From NCBI RefSeq assembly GCF_016100455.1, contig NZ_JACFSK010000001.1, forward strand, positions 682,001-746,000: DNA of 64,000 nt, given 5' to 3'. Origin of the DNA: Bartonella sp. M0283 (GTDB lineage Bacteria > Pseudomonadota > Alphaproteobacteria > Rhizobiales > Rhizobiaceae). Of the stretch, positions 9,965 through 20,396 are shown piece after piece (position 1 is the first letter of the stretch; each line of letters begins with the position of its first letter). The translations under genes and the position numbers were made by a program. Below the pieces are notes generated by a model. It was not told where the DNA came from and made no database searches. It worked only from the letters and a program-made list of their open reading frames with translations.

Positions 9965-12880
9965 TTACGACATTGCTTTTTTCGTTGGCCGGCGTTCCAG
10001 AAGTTCTTTCAGGAACTGTCCTGTGTAAGAGCGCTCGACTTTCACAATATCTTCAGGACGGCCTACAGCTACGATCTCGCCGCCGCCATCGCCACCTTCC
10101 GGACCAAGATCGATGATCCAGTCGGCTGTTTTGATCACTTCAAGATTGTGCTCGATAACAGCAACAGTATTTCCCTGATCGACAAGTTCATGCAGAACTT
10201 CAAGAAGTTTTGCTACATCATGGAAGTGAAGTCCTGTCGTCGGTTCATCAAGAATATAAAGTGTCCGGCCGGTTGCTTTGCGTGCCAGTTCCTTGGCAAG
10301 TTTTACGCGTTGCGCTTCACCACCGGAAAGGGTGGTCGCCTGCTGCCCGACCTTGACATAGCCAAGCCCGACCTTGACCAAGGTATCCATCTTGTCGCGA
10401 ATGGCAGGCACTGCTTGAAAAAACTCCGCCGCTTCATCCACTGTCATATCAAGAACATCGGCTATGGATTTGCCTTTATAGGTAACTTCCAACGTTTCCC
10501 GATTATAGCGTTTTCCGTGGCAAACATCACATGTCACATAAACATCCGGCAAAAAATGCATTTCGATTTTTATGACGCCGTCGCCCTGACAGGCTTCACA
10601 GCGCCCGCCTTTGACATTGAATGAAAAACGCCCCGCCTGATAACCACGGGCTTTTGCTTCCGGCAAGCCGGCAAACCAGTCGCGTATCGGGGTAAATGCA
10701 CCGGTATAGGTCGCCGGATTCGAACGCGGGGTACGGCCAATCGGTGACTGGTCAATATCAATAACCTTGTCGAGATATTCGAGCCCCTCAATTCGATCAT
10801 GTTCTGCCGGATGTTCACGGCTTCCCATGATGCGACGCGAGGCTGCTTTGAAAAGCGTCTCGATAAGAAATGTCGATTTGCCACCACCCGAAACACCGGT
10901 CACACAAGTGAAGGTTCCAAGAGGAATATCGGCTGTAATATTCTTTAAATTGTTGCCTCTTGCCCCGACGACGCGCAATTTCTTGGTCTTGGAAATTTTA
11001 CGGCGTTGAGCTGGCACCGGAACGAACATTTTACCTGAAAGATATTGGCCGGTGAGGGAAGCCGGATCATCCATAATATCTTTTGGCGTTCCTTGCGCGA
11101 CGACTTTACCGCCATTAACACCCGCAGCCGGACCGATATCGACAACATAATCGGCAGTCAGAATGGCGTCTTCATCATGTTCGACAACAATCACCGTATT
11201 GCCGAGATCACGTAAATGTTTAAGCGTTTCAAGAAGGCGCGCGTTATCGCGCTGGTGTAATCCGATAGACGGTTCATCAAGAACATAAAGAACGCCGGTT
11301 AGCCCTGAGCCGATTTGCGAAGCAAGCCGGATGCGCTGGCTTTCACCGCCGGATAACGTGCCGGAGGCGCGCGCCAGTGTGAGATATTCAAGCCCGACAT
11401 CGTTCAGAAATTTCAAACGGTCGCGAATTTCTTTCAAAATACGTGATGCAATATTTTTCTGTTTTTCATTGAAGGTTTTATCCACTTCCTGAAACCATTT
11501 ATCGGCTTTGGAAATCGACATTTCGGACACTTCGCCAATGTGAAGCTTGTTGATTTTTACAGCCAGTGCTTCCGGCTTCAACCGATAGCCTTTACATGCC
11601 GGACAAGGGGAAGACGACATATAACGCTCAATCTCTTCGCGCGACCAGGCTGAATCGGTTTCCTTCCAGCGCCGTTCCATATTCGGAATGACGCCTTCAA
11701 AATTTTTGGTTGCCGAATAGGAGCGCATCCCGTCATGATAGGTAAATGTCACTTCTTTCTTGCCGGTGCCATAAAGAATAGCATGACGGGCTTCTTCGGA
11801 AAGGTCTTTCCATTTGTCTGTGAGCTTGAAATGATAAGCTTTTCCAAGCGCTTCAAGTGTTTGATTATAATAAGGTGAAGAGGATTTCGACCACGGAGCA
11901 ATAGCACCTGCTTTCAAAGACAAATTCTCGTCAGGAACCACCATGGCCGGATCAATTGCCTGTAGCGACCCCAAACCATCACAGGTCGGGCAAGCACCGA
12001 ACGGATTGTTAAAAGAAAAAAGCCGTGGCTCTATTTCGGGAATCGTAAAGCCCGAAACAGGGCAGGCAAACTTTTCGGAAAAGAGTAAACGTTCATGCGT
12101 ATCATTTTTGGATTTATTGGCCGAACCACCGGCTGTCTGTTCTTTCGGAAGCGGTTTATCGGCAAGTTCGGCAACGGCCAATCCATCGGCGAGATGAAGA
12201 CAGGTTTCTAGACTATCGGCAAGACGGGCTGAAATATCCGGTTTCACAACAAGACGGTCGACGACAACATCAATATCGTGTTTATATTTTTTATCGAGTT
12301 CCGGAACATCGGCAATCTCGTAAAAAACCCCGTCGATTTTGACACGCTGGAAGCCCTTTTTAAGAAGGTCCGCCATTTCCTTTTTATATTCGCCTTTGCG
12401 TCCGCGTACGAGCGGGGCAAGAATATAAAGTCTCGTTCCTTCGGGGAGTGCCAGAATGCGATCAACCATCTGGCTTACAGTCTGGCTTTCAATCGGTAAT
12501 CCTGTTACCGGTGAATAAGGCACACCGACCCGCGCAAACAACAAGCGCATATAATCGTGAATTTCCGTCACCGTGCCGACAGTTGAACGTGGGTTACGAC
12601 TCGTGGTCTTCTGTTCAATGGAAATTGCCGGAGAGAGACCGTCAATCTGGTCAACATCCGGTTTTTGCATCATTTCCAGAAATTGTCTGGCATAGGCTGA
12701 AAGGCTTTCCACATATCGCCTTTGCCCTTCGGCATAGATCGTATCAAATGCAAGTGACGATTTACCTGATCCCGAAAGACCAGTCATGACAATCAATTTG
12801 TCTCTCGGCAGATCGAGGTCGATGTTCTTTAAATTGTGTTGGCGGGCACCACGTATTGAAATATATTTCTGATCAGACAT
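9965..12880 (-). CDS. uvrA: Excinuclease ABC subunit A
   Basis: ATP-dependent damage-recognition subunit of nucleotide excision repair, working with UvrB and UvrC. Two ABC ATPase modules are present: Walker [10 protein letters not shown] near the N-terminus and GVSGGGKST in the second half, each with an LSGGE(S/A)QR signature. Zinc fingers are seen as CPVSGF...CPTC and CEAC...CDVC. I start at 12880 ([17 protein letters not shown]), giving 971 aa. The longer frame from 12916 would run through the LexA box. The SOS box 20 nt upstream predicts damage induction. Confidence 0.98.
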   Translation of the reverse strand: MSDQKYISIRGARQHNLKNIDLDLPRDKLIVMTGLSGSGKSSLAFDTIYAEGQRRYVESLSAYARQFLEMMQKPDVDQIDGLSPAISIEQKTTSRNPRSTVGTVTEIHDYMRLLFARVGVPYSPVTGLPIESQTVSQMVDRILALPEGTRLYILAPLVRGRKGEYKKEMADLLKKGFQRVKIDGVFYEIADVPELDKKYKHDIDVVVDRLVVKPDISARLADSLETCLHLADGLAVAELADKPLPKEQTAGGSANKSKNDTHERLLFSEKFACPVSGFTIPEIEPRLFSFNNPFGACPTCDGLGSLQAIDPAMVVPDENLSLKAGAIAPWSKSSSPYYNQTLEALGKAYHFKLTDKWKDLSEEARHAILYGTGKKEVTFTYHDGMRSYSATKNFEGVIPNMERRWKETDSAWSREEIERYMSSSPCPACKGYRLKPEALAVKINKLHIGEVSEMSISKADKWFQEVDKTFNEKQKNIASRILKEIRDRLKFLNDVGLEYLTLARASGTLSGGESQRIRLASQIGSGLTGVLYVLDEPSIGLHQRDNARLLETLKHLRDLGNTVIVVEHDEDAILTADYVVDIGPAAGVNGGKVVAQGTPKDIMDDPASLTGQYLSGKMFVPVPAQRRKISKTKKLRVVGARGNNLKNITADIPLGTFTCVTGVSGGGKSTFLIETLFKAASRRIMGSREHPAEHDRIEGLEYLDKVIDIDQSPIGRTPRSNPATYTGAFTPIRDWFAGLPEAKARGYQAGRFSFNVKGGRCEACQGDGVIKIEMHFLPDVYVTCDVCHGKRYNRETLEVTYKGKSIADVLDMTVDEAAEFFQAVPAIRDKMDTLVKVGLGYVKVGQQATTLSGGEAQRVKLAKELARKATGRTLYILDEPTTGLHFHDVAKLLEVLHELVDQGNTVAVIEHNLEVIKTADWIIDLGPEGGDGGGEIVAVGRPEDIVKVERSYTGQFLKELLERRPTKKAMS

Positions 12881-12899
12881 ATTTGGCCTTGCGGGGAAA

Positions 12900-12914
12900 G
12901 AACAAAAATGGAAC
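12900..12914 (-). promoter_or_regulatory. LexA (SOS) box upstream of uvrA
   Basis: The + strand reads GAAC-AAAAATG-GAAC, i.e. GTTC-N7-GTTC on the coding strand. This is an exact match to the alphaproteobacterial LexA consensus direct repeat. It sits 20 nt before the uvrA start, where bound LexA would block the promoter or early elongation. Confidence 0.85.
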
Positions 12915-13116
12915 ACTCGCTTTCAAATAGGTGAGATGGTCAAAAATTGCAATGGTAAGATTTGGCTTAAAAAAATAACAAAAATAGAAGTTCTGTGGAA
13001 ATTGCATGAATAAAACAGGCTTTTTTGCCCCAAGCTTGAAAATAGATTATATGGTGGCAAATTGAGCTTTAGCATTTAATTTTCGGCTTTTTGCCGCGTG
13101 GTTTGGAGTTTTTATA

Positions 13117-13614
13117 ATGGCAGGCAGTGTTAACAAGGTCATTCTGGTTGGTAATCTCGGTGCAGATCCGGAAATTCGCAGAATGAATTCTGGCGATCAA
13201 GTGGCAAGTTTGCGCATTGCAACGTCGGATACGTGGCGTGACCGTAATACAGGTGAGCGTCGCGAACGGACAGAATGGCACAGCGTTGTCATTTTTAACG
13301 AAAATCTGGTCAAAGTTGTCGAGCAATATCTTAAAAAAGGCGCGAAAGTTTATATTGAGGGGCAGTTGCAAACCCGCAAATGGCAGGATCAGAACGGCAA
13401 TGACCGTTATACAACCGAGATTGTTTTGCAAAAATATCGCGGTGAATTGCAAATGCTTGATAGCCGCGGCGAGGGTGGCGGCAGCCGTCAGCAAGTGAGC
13501 GATCAATCCGGTTCGGGCGGTTTTGGCGGCGGCTACGGCAATTCCGATCAGGGCGGAAACAATCAGTCAGGAAGCAATTTTTCGCGTCAGCTCGATGATG
13601 ATGTTCCATTCTGA
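13117..13614 (+). CDS. ssb: Single-stranded DNA-binding protein
   Basis: Binds ssDNA as a tetramer during replication, repair and recombination. The N-terminal OB fold (about residues 4-112) starts [17 protein letters not shown] and contains the TEWHSVV strand and YIEGQL. A Gly/Ser/Gln/Asn-rich linker follows. The chain ends DDDVPF, the conserved acidic tip that docks partner proteins. It is 165 aa. It is divergent from uvrA, a pairing common in proteobacteria; the LexA box between them is much closer to uvrA (about 200 nt from ssb). Confidence 0.97.
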   Translation: MAGSVNKVILVGNLGADPEIRRMNSGDQVASLRIATSDTWRDRNTGERRERTEWHSVVIFNENLVKVVEQYLKKGAKVYIEGQLQTRKWQDQNGNDRYTTEIVLQKYRGELQMLDSRGEGGGSRQQVSDQSGSGGFGGGYGNSDQGGNNQSGSNFSRQLDDDVPF

Positions 13615-14059
13615 GGCTCTGATATTTTAACGGTTATCAGAAATTGCGATCGCCATTTAGTCCATTGAATTGAGATTGGCGTTTAATGCGGTGTCGTGAT
13701 CTTCCTGGAACCTTATTTGCATCATTCAGAAATTTTAAACAGCTCCCCGTTTCCATTGTTTTCAGGCGAATCGCAGCTTTCGGGAATAAGCGGGGAGCTT
13801 TTATCAAGCTGCGACTTTTATTCGTAAGACGTCTTGCCATAGAAAATAAAGCCGATATTCCAATATGTAAGATTGGCTGGATGTATAGCCTATTCCGGAG
13901 CTGTCTTGCCGGATTGTCACTCGTGTTTTCCAAACTGTTTTGAACACTTTTTCGTTTTTGGACGTTCCGGCAGCTTTCATGAAAATTAAAGCTGCAACCA
14001 ATTATATGCGCAACTATCCTCAAATGATGTGAGAAAGTGCGATTGGTGGTGATGCAGTG
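13615..14059. other. Intergenic region, about 445 bp, between ssb and marC
   Basis: Lies between convergent genes. Apart from the hairpin at 13741-13799, I see only short shadow frames on both strands without ribosome sites. Confidence 0.5.
13741..13805. terminator. Long-loop hairpin, possible bidirectional terminator
   Basis: Perfect 9-bp arms agctccccg (13741-13749) and cggggagct (13791-13799) enclose about 40 nt and are followed by tttta on the + strand. On the minus strand the hairpin runs into GTTTAAAATTT. Its place between convergent ssb and marC suits a terminator; a small structured RNA is an alternative. Confidence 0.45.
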
Positions 14060-14692
14060 TCACGCAATATGGAAGAGAGCCAAAATCCCGTTGGCAACGA
14101 ATTGCACGGCAAGAGCTGCAAGGATGACACCGAAGAGGCGGGTCAGTATTGTTCTACCCGTTTCACCTAAAAGTCGGTCGATCGGGTGTGCAAGAAGCAT
14201 GAAGCCGTAGCAGACAATCACCGAAATCAGAATAACAAAACAGGAAACGGCAGTGCCGACGAAACCGGGGTTTTTGCTGGCCATCAGAATAGTGGCCGAG
14301 ATCGCGCCCGGACCGGCGATCATCGGTATAGCAAGCGGGAAGGCTGCAATATTGTGAATATGATCTTTGGTGACGGCGGTTTTGACAGATTTCTGTTTTC
14401 TTGCCGAACGTTTTTCAAAAATCATCTCGAAAGCAATCGCAAACAATAAAATACCGCCGGCAATCTGGAATGCACCGAGCGAAATGCCCAGCCCTTCCAA
14501 TATTGCGCCGCCGATAAGTGCAAAAGCGAGCAGAATAACGTAAGAAATGACAGACGCGGCAATGGCTGTGGACTTGCGTTCCATATGCGTCATGTCACGC
14601 GTGAGCCCCAAGAAAATCGGCACGAGACCTACAGGGTCAATTGTAACCAGTAATGTGATAAACGCATTTAGCAACAAACCTGCGTCAAACAT
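14060..14692 (-). CDS. MarC/NAAT-family inner-membrane protein
   Basis: Polytopic membrane protein of the MarC family (about six hydrophobic helices, 210 aa); the function of this family is unsettled. Key segments are NAFITLLVTIDPVGLVPIFL at the N-terminus and FPLAIPMIAGPGAISATI in the middle, both diagnostic. I start at 14692 (MFDAGLLLN) with AAGGAG 8 nt upstream, not at the 21-residue longer frame. No neighbour suggests a role. Confidence 0.9.
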   Translation of the reverse strand: MFDAGLLLNAFITLLVTIDPVGLVPIFLGLTRDMTHMERKSTAIAASVISYVILLAFALIGGAILEGLGISLGAFQIAGGILLFAIAFEMIFEKRSARKQKSVKTAVTKDHIHNIAAFPLAIPMIAGPGAISATILMASKNPGFVGTAVSCFVILISVIVCYGFMLLAHPIDRLLGETGRTILTRLFGVILAALAVQFVANGILALFHIA

Positions 14693-14934
14693 GATTGTTA
14701 CTCCTTGGTGCGCCATCATTCGGTATGTGCCAAAATCAGGGGCTGTTGAAAACATTCATTTCAGCTCTCATGGCACAAAATCACCATAAAGTCATCCACC
14801 GATTTTTCTTGTGGCTAACTAACACACTGAAAATAATAGCCAAATCCATGCATGGAAGGGCAAGAGAAATTGGCTTTTCGGGGCATTTTTCGTTATAAAG
14901 GAAGGGCTGATTCTATTAAGGAAGTTATATAACC

Positions 14935-17727
14935 GTGAACGATCAAATTGTACCACCAGATTCAGGAAATCCGAACGGTATTGAACCGGTCAATATTGTA
15001 GAGGAAATGGAGCGCTCTTACCTCGATTACGCCATGAGTGTGATCGTATCGCGTGCGCTGCCTGATGTTCGCGACGGTATGAAGCCGGTGCATCGACGCA
15101 TTCTCTATGCGATGAACCAGATGGGGCTTTCTTATAACAAGCCTTATCGTAAATCTGCCGGTGTTGTCGGCGAGGTGATGGGTAAATTCCACCCGCATGG
15201 CGATTCATCTATCTATGATGCGCTGGTGCGCATGGCGCAGGATTTTTCGCTGCGCGTTCCGCTTATTGACGGGCAGGGGAACTTCGGGTCGATTGATGGT
15301 GATCCGCCGGCAGCTATGCGTTACACCGAATGTCGGCTGGAAAAAGTTTCCGATAGTCTGCTTTATGACATTGATAAAGAGACGGTTGATTTTCAGGATA
15401 ATTATGATGGCCGCGAGCAGGAACCGATTGTTCTTCCGGCTCGTTTTCCAAATCTTCTCGTGAATGGTTCAGGCGGCATTGCGGTTGGTATGGCCACCAA
15501 TATTCCGCCGCACAATTTGGGTGAAATTGTTGATGGTTGCGTCGCTCTCATTGATAATCCGGCCATAACACTTGACGAAATGCTCAAGATCATACCGGGG
15601 CCGGATTTCCCGACCGGCGGGATTATCCTCGGGCGCGCCGGTATACGTTCGGCCTATGAAACCGGACGTGGTTCGCTCATTATGCGCGCCAAGGTTGAAG
15701 TTGAAGATATTCGCAATGACCGGCAGGCCATCGTTGTTACTGAAATTCCCTATCAGGTGAATAAAGCGACAATGGTTGAAAAAATTGCCGAGCTTGTTCG
15801 TGAAAAACGTATTGAAGGCATTTCGGATTTACGCGATGAATCCGATCGCGAAGGCTATCGCGTTGTGATCGAGCTGAAGCGTGATGCCGTTGCCGATGTC
15901 GTTTTGAACCAGCTTTATCGCTACACACCTTTGCAAACATCGTTCGGCTGCAATATGGTTGCGTTAAATGGCGGTAAGCCTGAACAAATGTCACTCCTTG
16001 ACATGCTCAAGGCCTTTGTTCTATTCCGTGAAGAAGTTGTTACACGGCGTACCAAGTTTTTACTGCGCAAAGCACGTGAACGTGCCCATGTCTTGGTTGG
16101 TTTGGCCATTGCTGTTGCCAATATTGACGAAGTCATCCAGCTTATTCGTAATGCACCGGATCCGCAAACAGCGCGTGACCAGTTGATGACACGTCGTTGG
16201 CCGGCTGCAGAAGTTCGCCATCTTATCGAATTGATTGATGACCCTCGTCACATTATTCATGAAGATAATACCTATAATCTTTCGGAAGAACAGGCGCGTG
16301 CCATTCTTGATTTGCGCTTGCAACGCCTGACAGCTTTGGGGCGTGACGAGATCGCCGATGAACTCAATAAAATTGGCGCGGAAATTACCGATTATCTTGA
16401 TATTCTTGGGTCTCGTTTGCGCGTCTTGACGATTGTCAAAGACGAATTGATGGCCGTTCGCAATGAATTTGCCACACCTCGTCTTACTTCATTCGGCTCC
16501 GGTGGTGCCGAAATGGATGATGAGGACTTGATTGCTCGTGAAGAAATGGTCGTCACTGTAAGCCATAGCGGCTATATCAAGCGCGTTCCGCTCAACACTT
16601 ATCGGGCGCAACACCGCGGTGGTAAAGGCCGTTCGGGTATGACAACAAAAGACGAAGATTTTGTAACCCGTCTGTTTGTTGCCAACACGCATGCGCCGGT
16701 GCTGTTCTTCTCTTCGCGCGGCATTGTTTACAAGGAAAAAGTATGGCGTTTGCCGGTGGGAACGCCTCAATCGCGCGGCAAGGCGCTCATCAATCTTCTG
16801 CCTTTGCAACAAGGCGAACGCATCACCACAATCATGCCATTGCCGGAGGATGAAGAAAGCTGGAGCGAACTTGATGTCATGTTTGCAACAACACGTGGCA
16901 CTGTGCGGCGAAACAAGCTTTCCGACTTTGTACAAGTTAACCGCAATGGAAAAATTGCGATGAAATTCGACGATGATGAAGATGAAATTCTATCTGTCGA
17001 TACCTGTACAGAGAATGACGATGTGGTTCTGACCACTGCTGACGGTCAATGTATTCGTTTTGCGGTTTCCGATGTTCGTGTCTTTGCCGGTAGAAATTCC
17101 ATTGGCGTGCGCGGTATCAATCTCGGCGAAGGCGATAAAGTCATCTCGATGGCTATTCTGGAGCATGTCGAAGCAACACCGGCCGAACGGTCGGCTTATC
17201 TCAAACGCGCCGTTGCCGAACGTCGTGCGGCTGGTAACGATAGCGATGATGTAACAATCAGTGACGAGGAAGAAGCAACAGGCGATGCCGAGCTTAGCGA
17301 CGCACGTTATAATGAACTTTCTCAACATGAACAGATGCTGTTGACGGTAAGTCAGTTCGGTTATGGCAAACGTTCTTCATCCTACGAGTTCAGAATCTCC
17401 GGTCGCGGCGGCAAGGGGATAAGAGCAACTGATCCTTCAAAAACAGCTGAAATCGGCAAACTGGTTGCAGCTTTCCCAGTTGAAGAAAACGACCAGATCA
17501 TGCTTGTTTCGGATGGTGGAAAACTCATCCGCGTTCCGGTGGCAGGAATTCGCATTGCAGGACGTTCGACAAAAGGTGTCACGATTTTCGATACAGCCGA
17601 AAACGAAAAAGTTGTTTCGGTTGAACGTATCTCTGAATCGGAAGAGGACGATAGCGACGTTGACGAAACTGTGCCGAATGATGACAACAGTTCGTCAGGC
17701 AATTCTGATACGCAAACGGATGATTGA
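14935..17727 (+). CDS. gyrA: DNA gyrase subunit A
   Basis: The breakage-reunion subunit of gyrase, which introduces negative supercoils with GyrB. The active-site Tyr130 is in AMRYTE. The quinolone region reads [10 protein letters not shown], with Ser91 (E. coli Ser83) and Asp95 (E. coli Asp87). The C-terminal pinwheel has six repeat blades, including the GyrA-box [13 protein letters not shown] stretch at [11 protein letters not shown]. There is an acidic insertion (about residues 760-785, [18 protein letters not shown]) and a highly acidic tail of about 30 residues. Start is GTG at 14935 with AAGGAAG upstream; 930 aa. It is followed 40 nt later by coaD. Confidence 0.98.
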   Translation: MNDQIVPPDSGNPNGIEPVNIVEEMERSYLDYAMSVIVSRALPDVRDGMKPVHRRILYAMNQMGLSYNKPYRKSAGVVGEVMGKFHPHGDSSIYDALVRMAQDFSLRVPLIDGQGNFGSIDGDPPAAMRYTECRLEKVSDSLLYDIDKETVDFQDNYDGREQEPIVLPARFPNLLVNGSGGIAVGMATNIPPHNLGEIVDGCVALIDNPAITLDEMLKIIPGPDFPTGGIILGRAGIRSAYETGRGSLIMRAKVEVEDIRNDRQAIVVTEIPYQVNKATMVEKIAELVREKRIEGISDLRDESDREGYRVVIELKRDAVADVVLNQLYRYTPLQTSFGCNMVALNGGKPEQMSLLDMLKAFVLFREEVVTRRTKFLLRKARERAHVLVGLAIAVANIDEVIQLIRNAPDPQTARDQLMTRRWPAAEVRHLIELIDDPRHIIHEDNTYNLSEEQARAILDLRLQRLTALGRDEIADELNKIGAEITDYLDILGSRLRVLTIVKDELMAVRNEFATPRLTSFGSGGAEMDDEDLIAREEMVVTVSHSGYIKRVPLNTYRAQHRGGKGRSGMTTKDEDFVTRLFVANTHAPVLFFSSRGIVYKEKVWRLPVGTPQSRGKALINLLPLQQGERITTIMPLPEDEESWSELDVMFATTRGTVRRNKLSDFVQVNRNGKIAMKFDDDEDEILSVDTCTENDDVVLTTADGQCIRFAVSDVRVFAGRNSIGVRGINLGEGDKVISMAILEHVEATPAERSAYLKRAVAERRAAGNDSDDVTISDEEEATGDAELSDARYNELSQHEQMLLTVSQFGYGKRSSSYEFRISGRGGKGIRATDPSKTAEIGKLVAAFPVEENDQIMLVSDGGKLIRVPVAGIRIAGRSTKGVTIFDTAENEKVVSVERISESEEDDSDVDETVPNDDNSSSGNSDTQTDD

Positions 17728-17767
17728 ATAATCAAGTCATAGCAAGATGGCTGACGGGAGGTGAAAG

Positions 17768-18262
17768 ATGAAAGTGGCAATTTTTGCTGGCTCGTTTGAT
17801 CCGATTACCAATGGCCATCTTGATGTTTTGCGTGGTGCCTTTAGAGTGGCTGACAAAGTTGTCGTTGCTATTGGCATCCACCCGAGCAAAGCCCCGCTTT
17901 TTACGTTTGAAGAACGTAAGAAATTGATCGAAACCGTTGCCAAGACTATTTTGAAAGACACAGAAAAGCGTTTGGAAGTTATTTCCTTCGACAATCTGCT
18001 GGTTGATAAAGCACGCGAGATCGGCGCAAATTTTATTATACGCGGTTTGCGTGATGGCACGGATTTTAACTATGAAATGCAACTTGCCGGCATGAACAGG
18101 GCATTGGCACCCGAAATACAGACATTGTTCTTGCCGGCAGCTGATGCGGTTCGTTCAATTTCTGCTACTCTTGTTCGTCAAATTGCATTGATGAGGGGGA
18201 ATGTTTCGCCCTTTGTTCCCGAGAATGTTGCATTGGCGTTAACAAAAAAATTCAAATCATAA
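17768..18262 (+). CDS. coaD: Phosphopantetheine adenylyltransferase
   Basis: Transfers AMP from ATP to 4'-phosphopantetheine, the penultimate step of coenzyme A synthesis. The nucleotidyltransferase motif [14 protein letters not shown] (TNGH at residues 15-18) is at the N-terminus, [19 protein letters not shown] in the centre, and the ISATLVRQ (ISSTxxR-type) motif near the C-terminus. It is 164 aa, the family length. GGGAGG precedes the ATG. The order gyrA-coaD-cyclophilins is, as I recall, shared with other rhizobia. Confidence 0.97.
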   Translation: MKVAIFAGSFDPITNGHLDVLRGAFRVADKVVVAIGIHPSKAPLFTFEERKKLIETVAKTILKDTEKRLEVISFDNLLVDKAREIGANFIIRGLRDGTDFNYEMQLAGMNRALAPEIQTLFLPAADAVRSISATLVRQIALMRGNVSPFVPENVALALTKKFKS

Positions 18263-18275
18263 ATGGAGAAAGATC

Positions 18276-18857
18276 TTGGTTCGTAAACTTTTGGGCATTA
18301 TGGCCGTTCTGTTTGCACTTTTTTCGCTTGCTCCCGTGGCTTTTGCTGCAGGTGGAGAAAATCTGGTATTAACACTGAAAGATGGTGACGTAACAATTAA
18401 GTTGCGTCCGGATATTGCTCCCAAACATGTTGCTCAAATCGAAAAGCTTGCCAAAGAAGGCGCATATGATAATGTTGTCTTCCATCGGGTTATTCCAGGC
18501 TTTATGGCGCAGACCGGCGATGTAAAATTCGGCAAAAAAGGCAGTCCCGAATTCAATATTCGTCGTGCAGGCATGGGTGGCTCACAATATCCCGACCTTG
18601 CAGCAGAATTTTCCAAAGTCCCCTTCAAACGCGGCACAGTCGGAATGGCACGTTCGCAAGACCCGAATTCGGCCAATTCCCAGTTCTTCATCTGTTTTGA
18701 TGATGCATCTTTCCTCAATGGACAATACACGGTTGTTGGTGAAGTGGTAAAAGGCATGGATGTCGTTGATAAAATCAAAAAAGGGCGGGCAGATAATAAC
18801 GGTTCGGTTGCAGATCCTGACGTTATTGTAAAAGCACGTATCGAAGCTACAAAATAA
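18276..18857 (+). CDS. Exported peptidyl-prolyl cis-trans isomerase (cyclophilin type)
   Basis: A cyclophilin that speeds proline isomerisation during folding, here predicted periplasmic. A signal peptide of about 24 residues ends ..APVAFAAGG. The catalytic core shows FHRVIPGFMAQTGD (with the catalytic Arg), SQFFICFDDASFLNG and YTVVGEVVKGMDVVDKI. TTG start at 18276, 13 nt after coaD, with a GGAG site. 193 aa. Its neighbour is a cytoplasmic paralogue. Confidence 0.93.
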   Translation: MVRKLLGIMAVLFALFSLAPVAFAAGGENLVLTLKDGDVTIKLRPDIAPKHVAQIEKLAKEGAYDNVVFHRVIPGFMAQTGDVKFGKKGSPEFNIRRAGMGGSQYPDLAAEFSKVPFKRGTVGMARSQDPNSANSQFFICFDDASFLNGQYTVVGEVVKGMDVVDKIKKGRADNNGSVADPDVIVKARIEATK

Positions 18858-18867
18858 AGGAAAAGAA

Positions 18868-19380
18868 ATGGCTGAAATTAAAGATCCGGAAAATACTCTG
18901 ATATTGGAAACGACAAAGGGTGATGTGGTTATAGAATTATTGCCCGAAATTGCACCCGAACACGTCAAGAGAATTAAAGAATTAACCCGCGAAGGCGCTT
19001 ACGACAATGTGGTTTTTCACCGCGTGATAGACGGTTTTATGGCACAGACAGGCGATGTCGAGTTTGGCAAAAAAGGCGGCAAAAAGTTCAACGCATCACG
19101 CGCAGGCATGGGTGGGTCGGACAAGCCCGATCTTAAAGCCGAATTTTCCAATGTTCCACACAAGCGCGGCACTGCCTCTATGGCACGCAGTCAAAACCCG
19201 AATTCGGCAAATTCCCAGTTTTTTATCTGTTTTGAGGATGCTCCGTGGCTCAATCGTCAATATACTGTTTGGGGACAGGTCATTGAAGGCATGGAAAATG
19301 TCGACAAGCTCAAAAAAGGCGAGCCTGTCAGTGATCCTGATAGCATTGTCAAAGCAACAATTGCTGCCGATAAAAAATAA
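18868..19380 (+). CDS. Cytoplasmic peptidyl-prolyl cis-trans isomerase (cyclophilin type)
   Basis: A second cyclophilin, 170 aa without a signal peptide, so cytoplasmic. Core motifs mirror the preceding gene: FHRVIDGFMAQTGD, ANSQFFICFEDAPWLNRQYT, and VWGQVIEGMENVDKL. It begins 10 nt after the exported paralogue with AAGGAAA as ribosome site and ends an operon that closes with a terminator. The pair is most simply explained by tandem duplication with divergence of localisation. Confidence 0.94.
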   Translation: MAEIKDPENTLILETTKGDVVIELLPEIAPEHVKRIKELTREGAYDNVVFHRVIDGFMAQTGDVEFGKKGGKKFNASRAGMGGSDKPDLKAEFSNVPHKRGTASMARSQNPNSANSQFFICFEDAPWLNRQYTVWGQVIEGMENVDKLKKGEPVSDPDSIVKATIAADKK

Positions 19381-19430
19381 TTTTCAAGGCTCGACACAGT
19401 TGTTCGGAAGCTTTGATTTATGAAACTTCA

Positions 19431-19475
19431 AAAAGGTGTTCTGAATAAAATTCGGAGCGCCTTTTGCTTTTTTAA
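19431..19475 (+). terminator. Intrinsic terminator after the gyrA-coaD-ppi group
   Basis: An approximately 14-15 bp stem including G-U pairs (aaaaggtgttctga / ttcggagcgcctttt) is followed by gcttttttaaaa. It sits 50 nt past the second cyclophilin stop. Confidence 0.8.
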
Positions 19476-20396
19476 AACGCGAAATTCTGGCAGATGGAAG
19501 TTTGTATCTCTATAGAAACAGCAGCAATATAATCTTCACAAAATGATTCATGTTTGGCATTTAACGATTTGAATTTTAATGTAAAAAAGTTTTTGTCGAT
19601 ATTTTTTTATATCGTTCAGATCACCCTTTTATAAGATGTTTGGAATCGGGAACGAACGGGCAATTGGCACTAAAAAAGCTTGAATGTAAAAGTGATTTTG
19701 CGCGGCGCTAAAAATCGGATTTTCATTATTTTTCTTATGTAAAATATCCGGATATTCATTTGGTTTATTGCAGGAAAAACTTCGGAAAAGCGGGCTGAAA
19801 ATATATCATTTCAATTTCATTCCCTGACGTTTTCCGACAAATCCTTTCAATAATTATTTTAAATTTATATTCAGGTTCGATGCTCGCCATTTACGGGATT
19901 GATCATTTGTTATTACGAGCGGGACGCTTGCTCAGAACCGTATTTTTAAGGGAAAAATCGCGTTATGCCCGTATTCTATTTTCGATGATTAATGAGATTG
20001 CTTAGTTCATTACTCCCGCAAAAGCAGTTTTAAAGTGTTTAGAAAACGGTTTTTGACGACATATTTTTAATGCTGGAAATCATTTCACACTTTTCGGAAA
20101 ATGGGTTTTTAGTGGCGCATTTTTGATTCCGAAAACCGCTTCACACTTTTCGGAAAATGCGTTTTTAGTGGCGCATTTTTGATTCCGAAAACCGCTTCAC
20201 ACTTTTCGGAAAACGGGTTTTTAGCAACGCATTTTTGATTCCGAAAACCGCTTCACACTTTTCGGAAAATGCTTTAGTAAAAAACTATTACCAAGTATCC
20301 TTGGCAGGGCCTCCATAAAGGTTGGTCTTTTTATCAGATATAACAGTGCGACAAGCATTATCCGCTTGTCCGATTTTTGAATGTGCGTGCGCTCTT
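19476..20396. other. Intergenic region upstream of queA, about 920 bp
   Basis: No gene recognised. AT-rich throughout. It contains a 14-bp perfect palindrome AATATCCGGATATT at 19743-19756 and, at its right end, the 56-bp hairpin repeat array annotated separately. The queA promoter must lie after about 20280, or transcription crosses the array. Confidence 0.5.
20028..20276. repeat. Tandem 56-bp hairpin repeat, about 4.4 units
   Basis: Three near-identical 56-bp units start at 20084, 20140 and 20196, followed by a partial unit at 20252 and preceded by a degenerate unit from 20028. Across each junction lies a perfect inverted repeat TTCCGAAAA / TTTTCGGAA with the loop CCGCTTCACAC (e.g. 20127-20155). 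A second inverted repeat AAAATGCG / CGCATTTT lies within unit 2. The core 'gaaaaccgcttcacacttttc' type hairpin resembles a dispersed intergenic palindrome that I recall as common in Rhizobiales; here it is tandemly amplified just upstream of queA. Confidence 0.9.
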
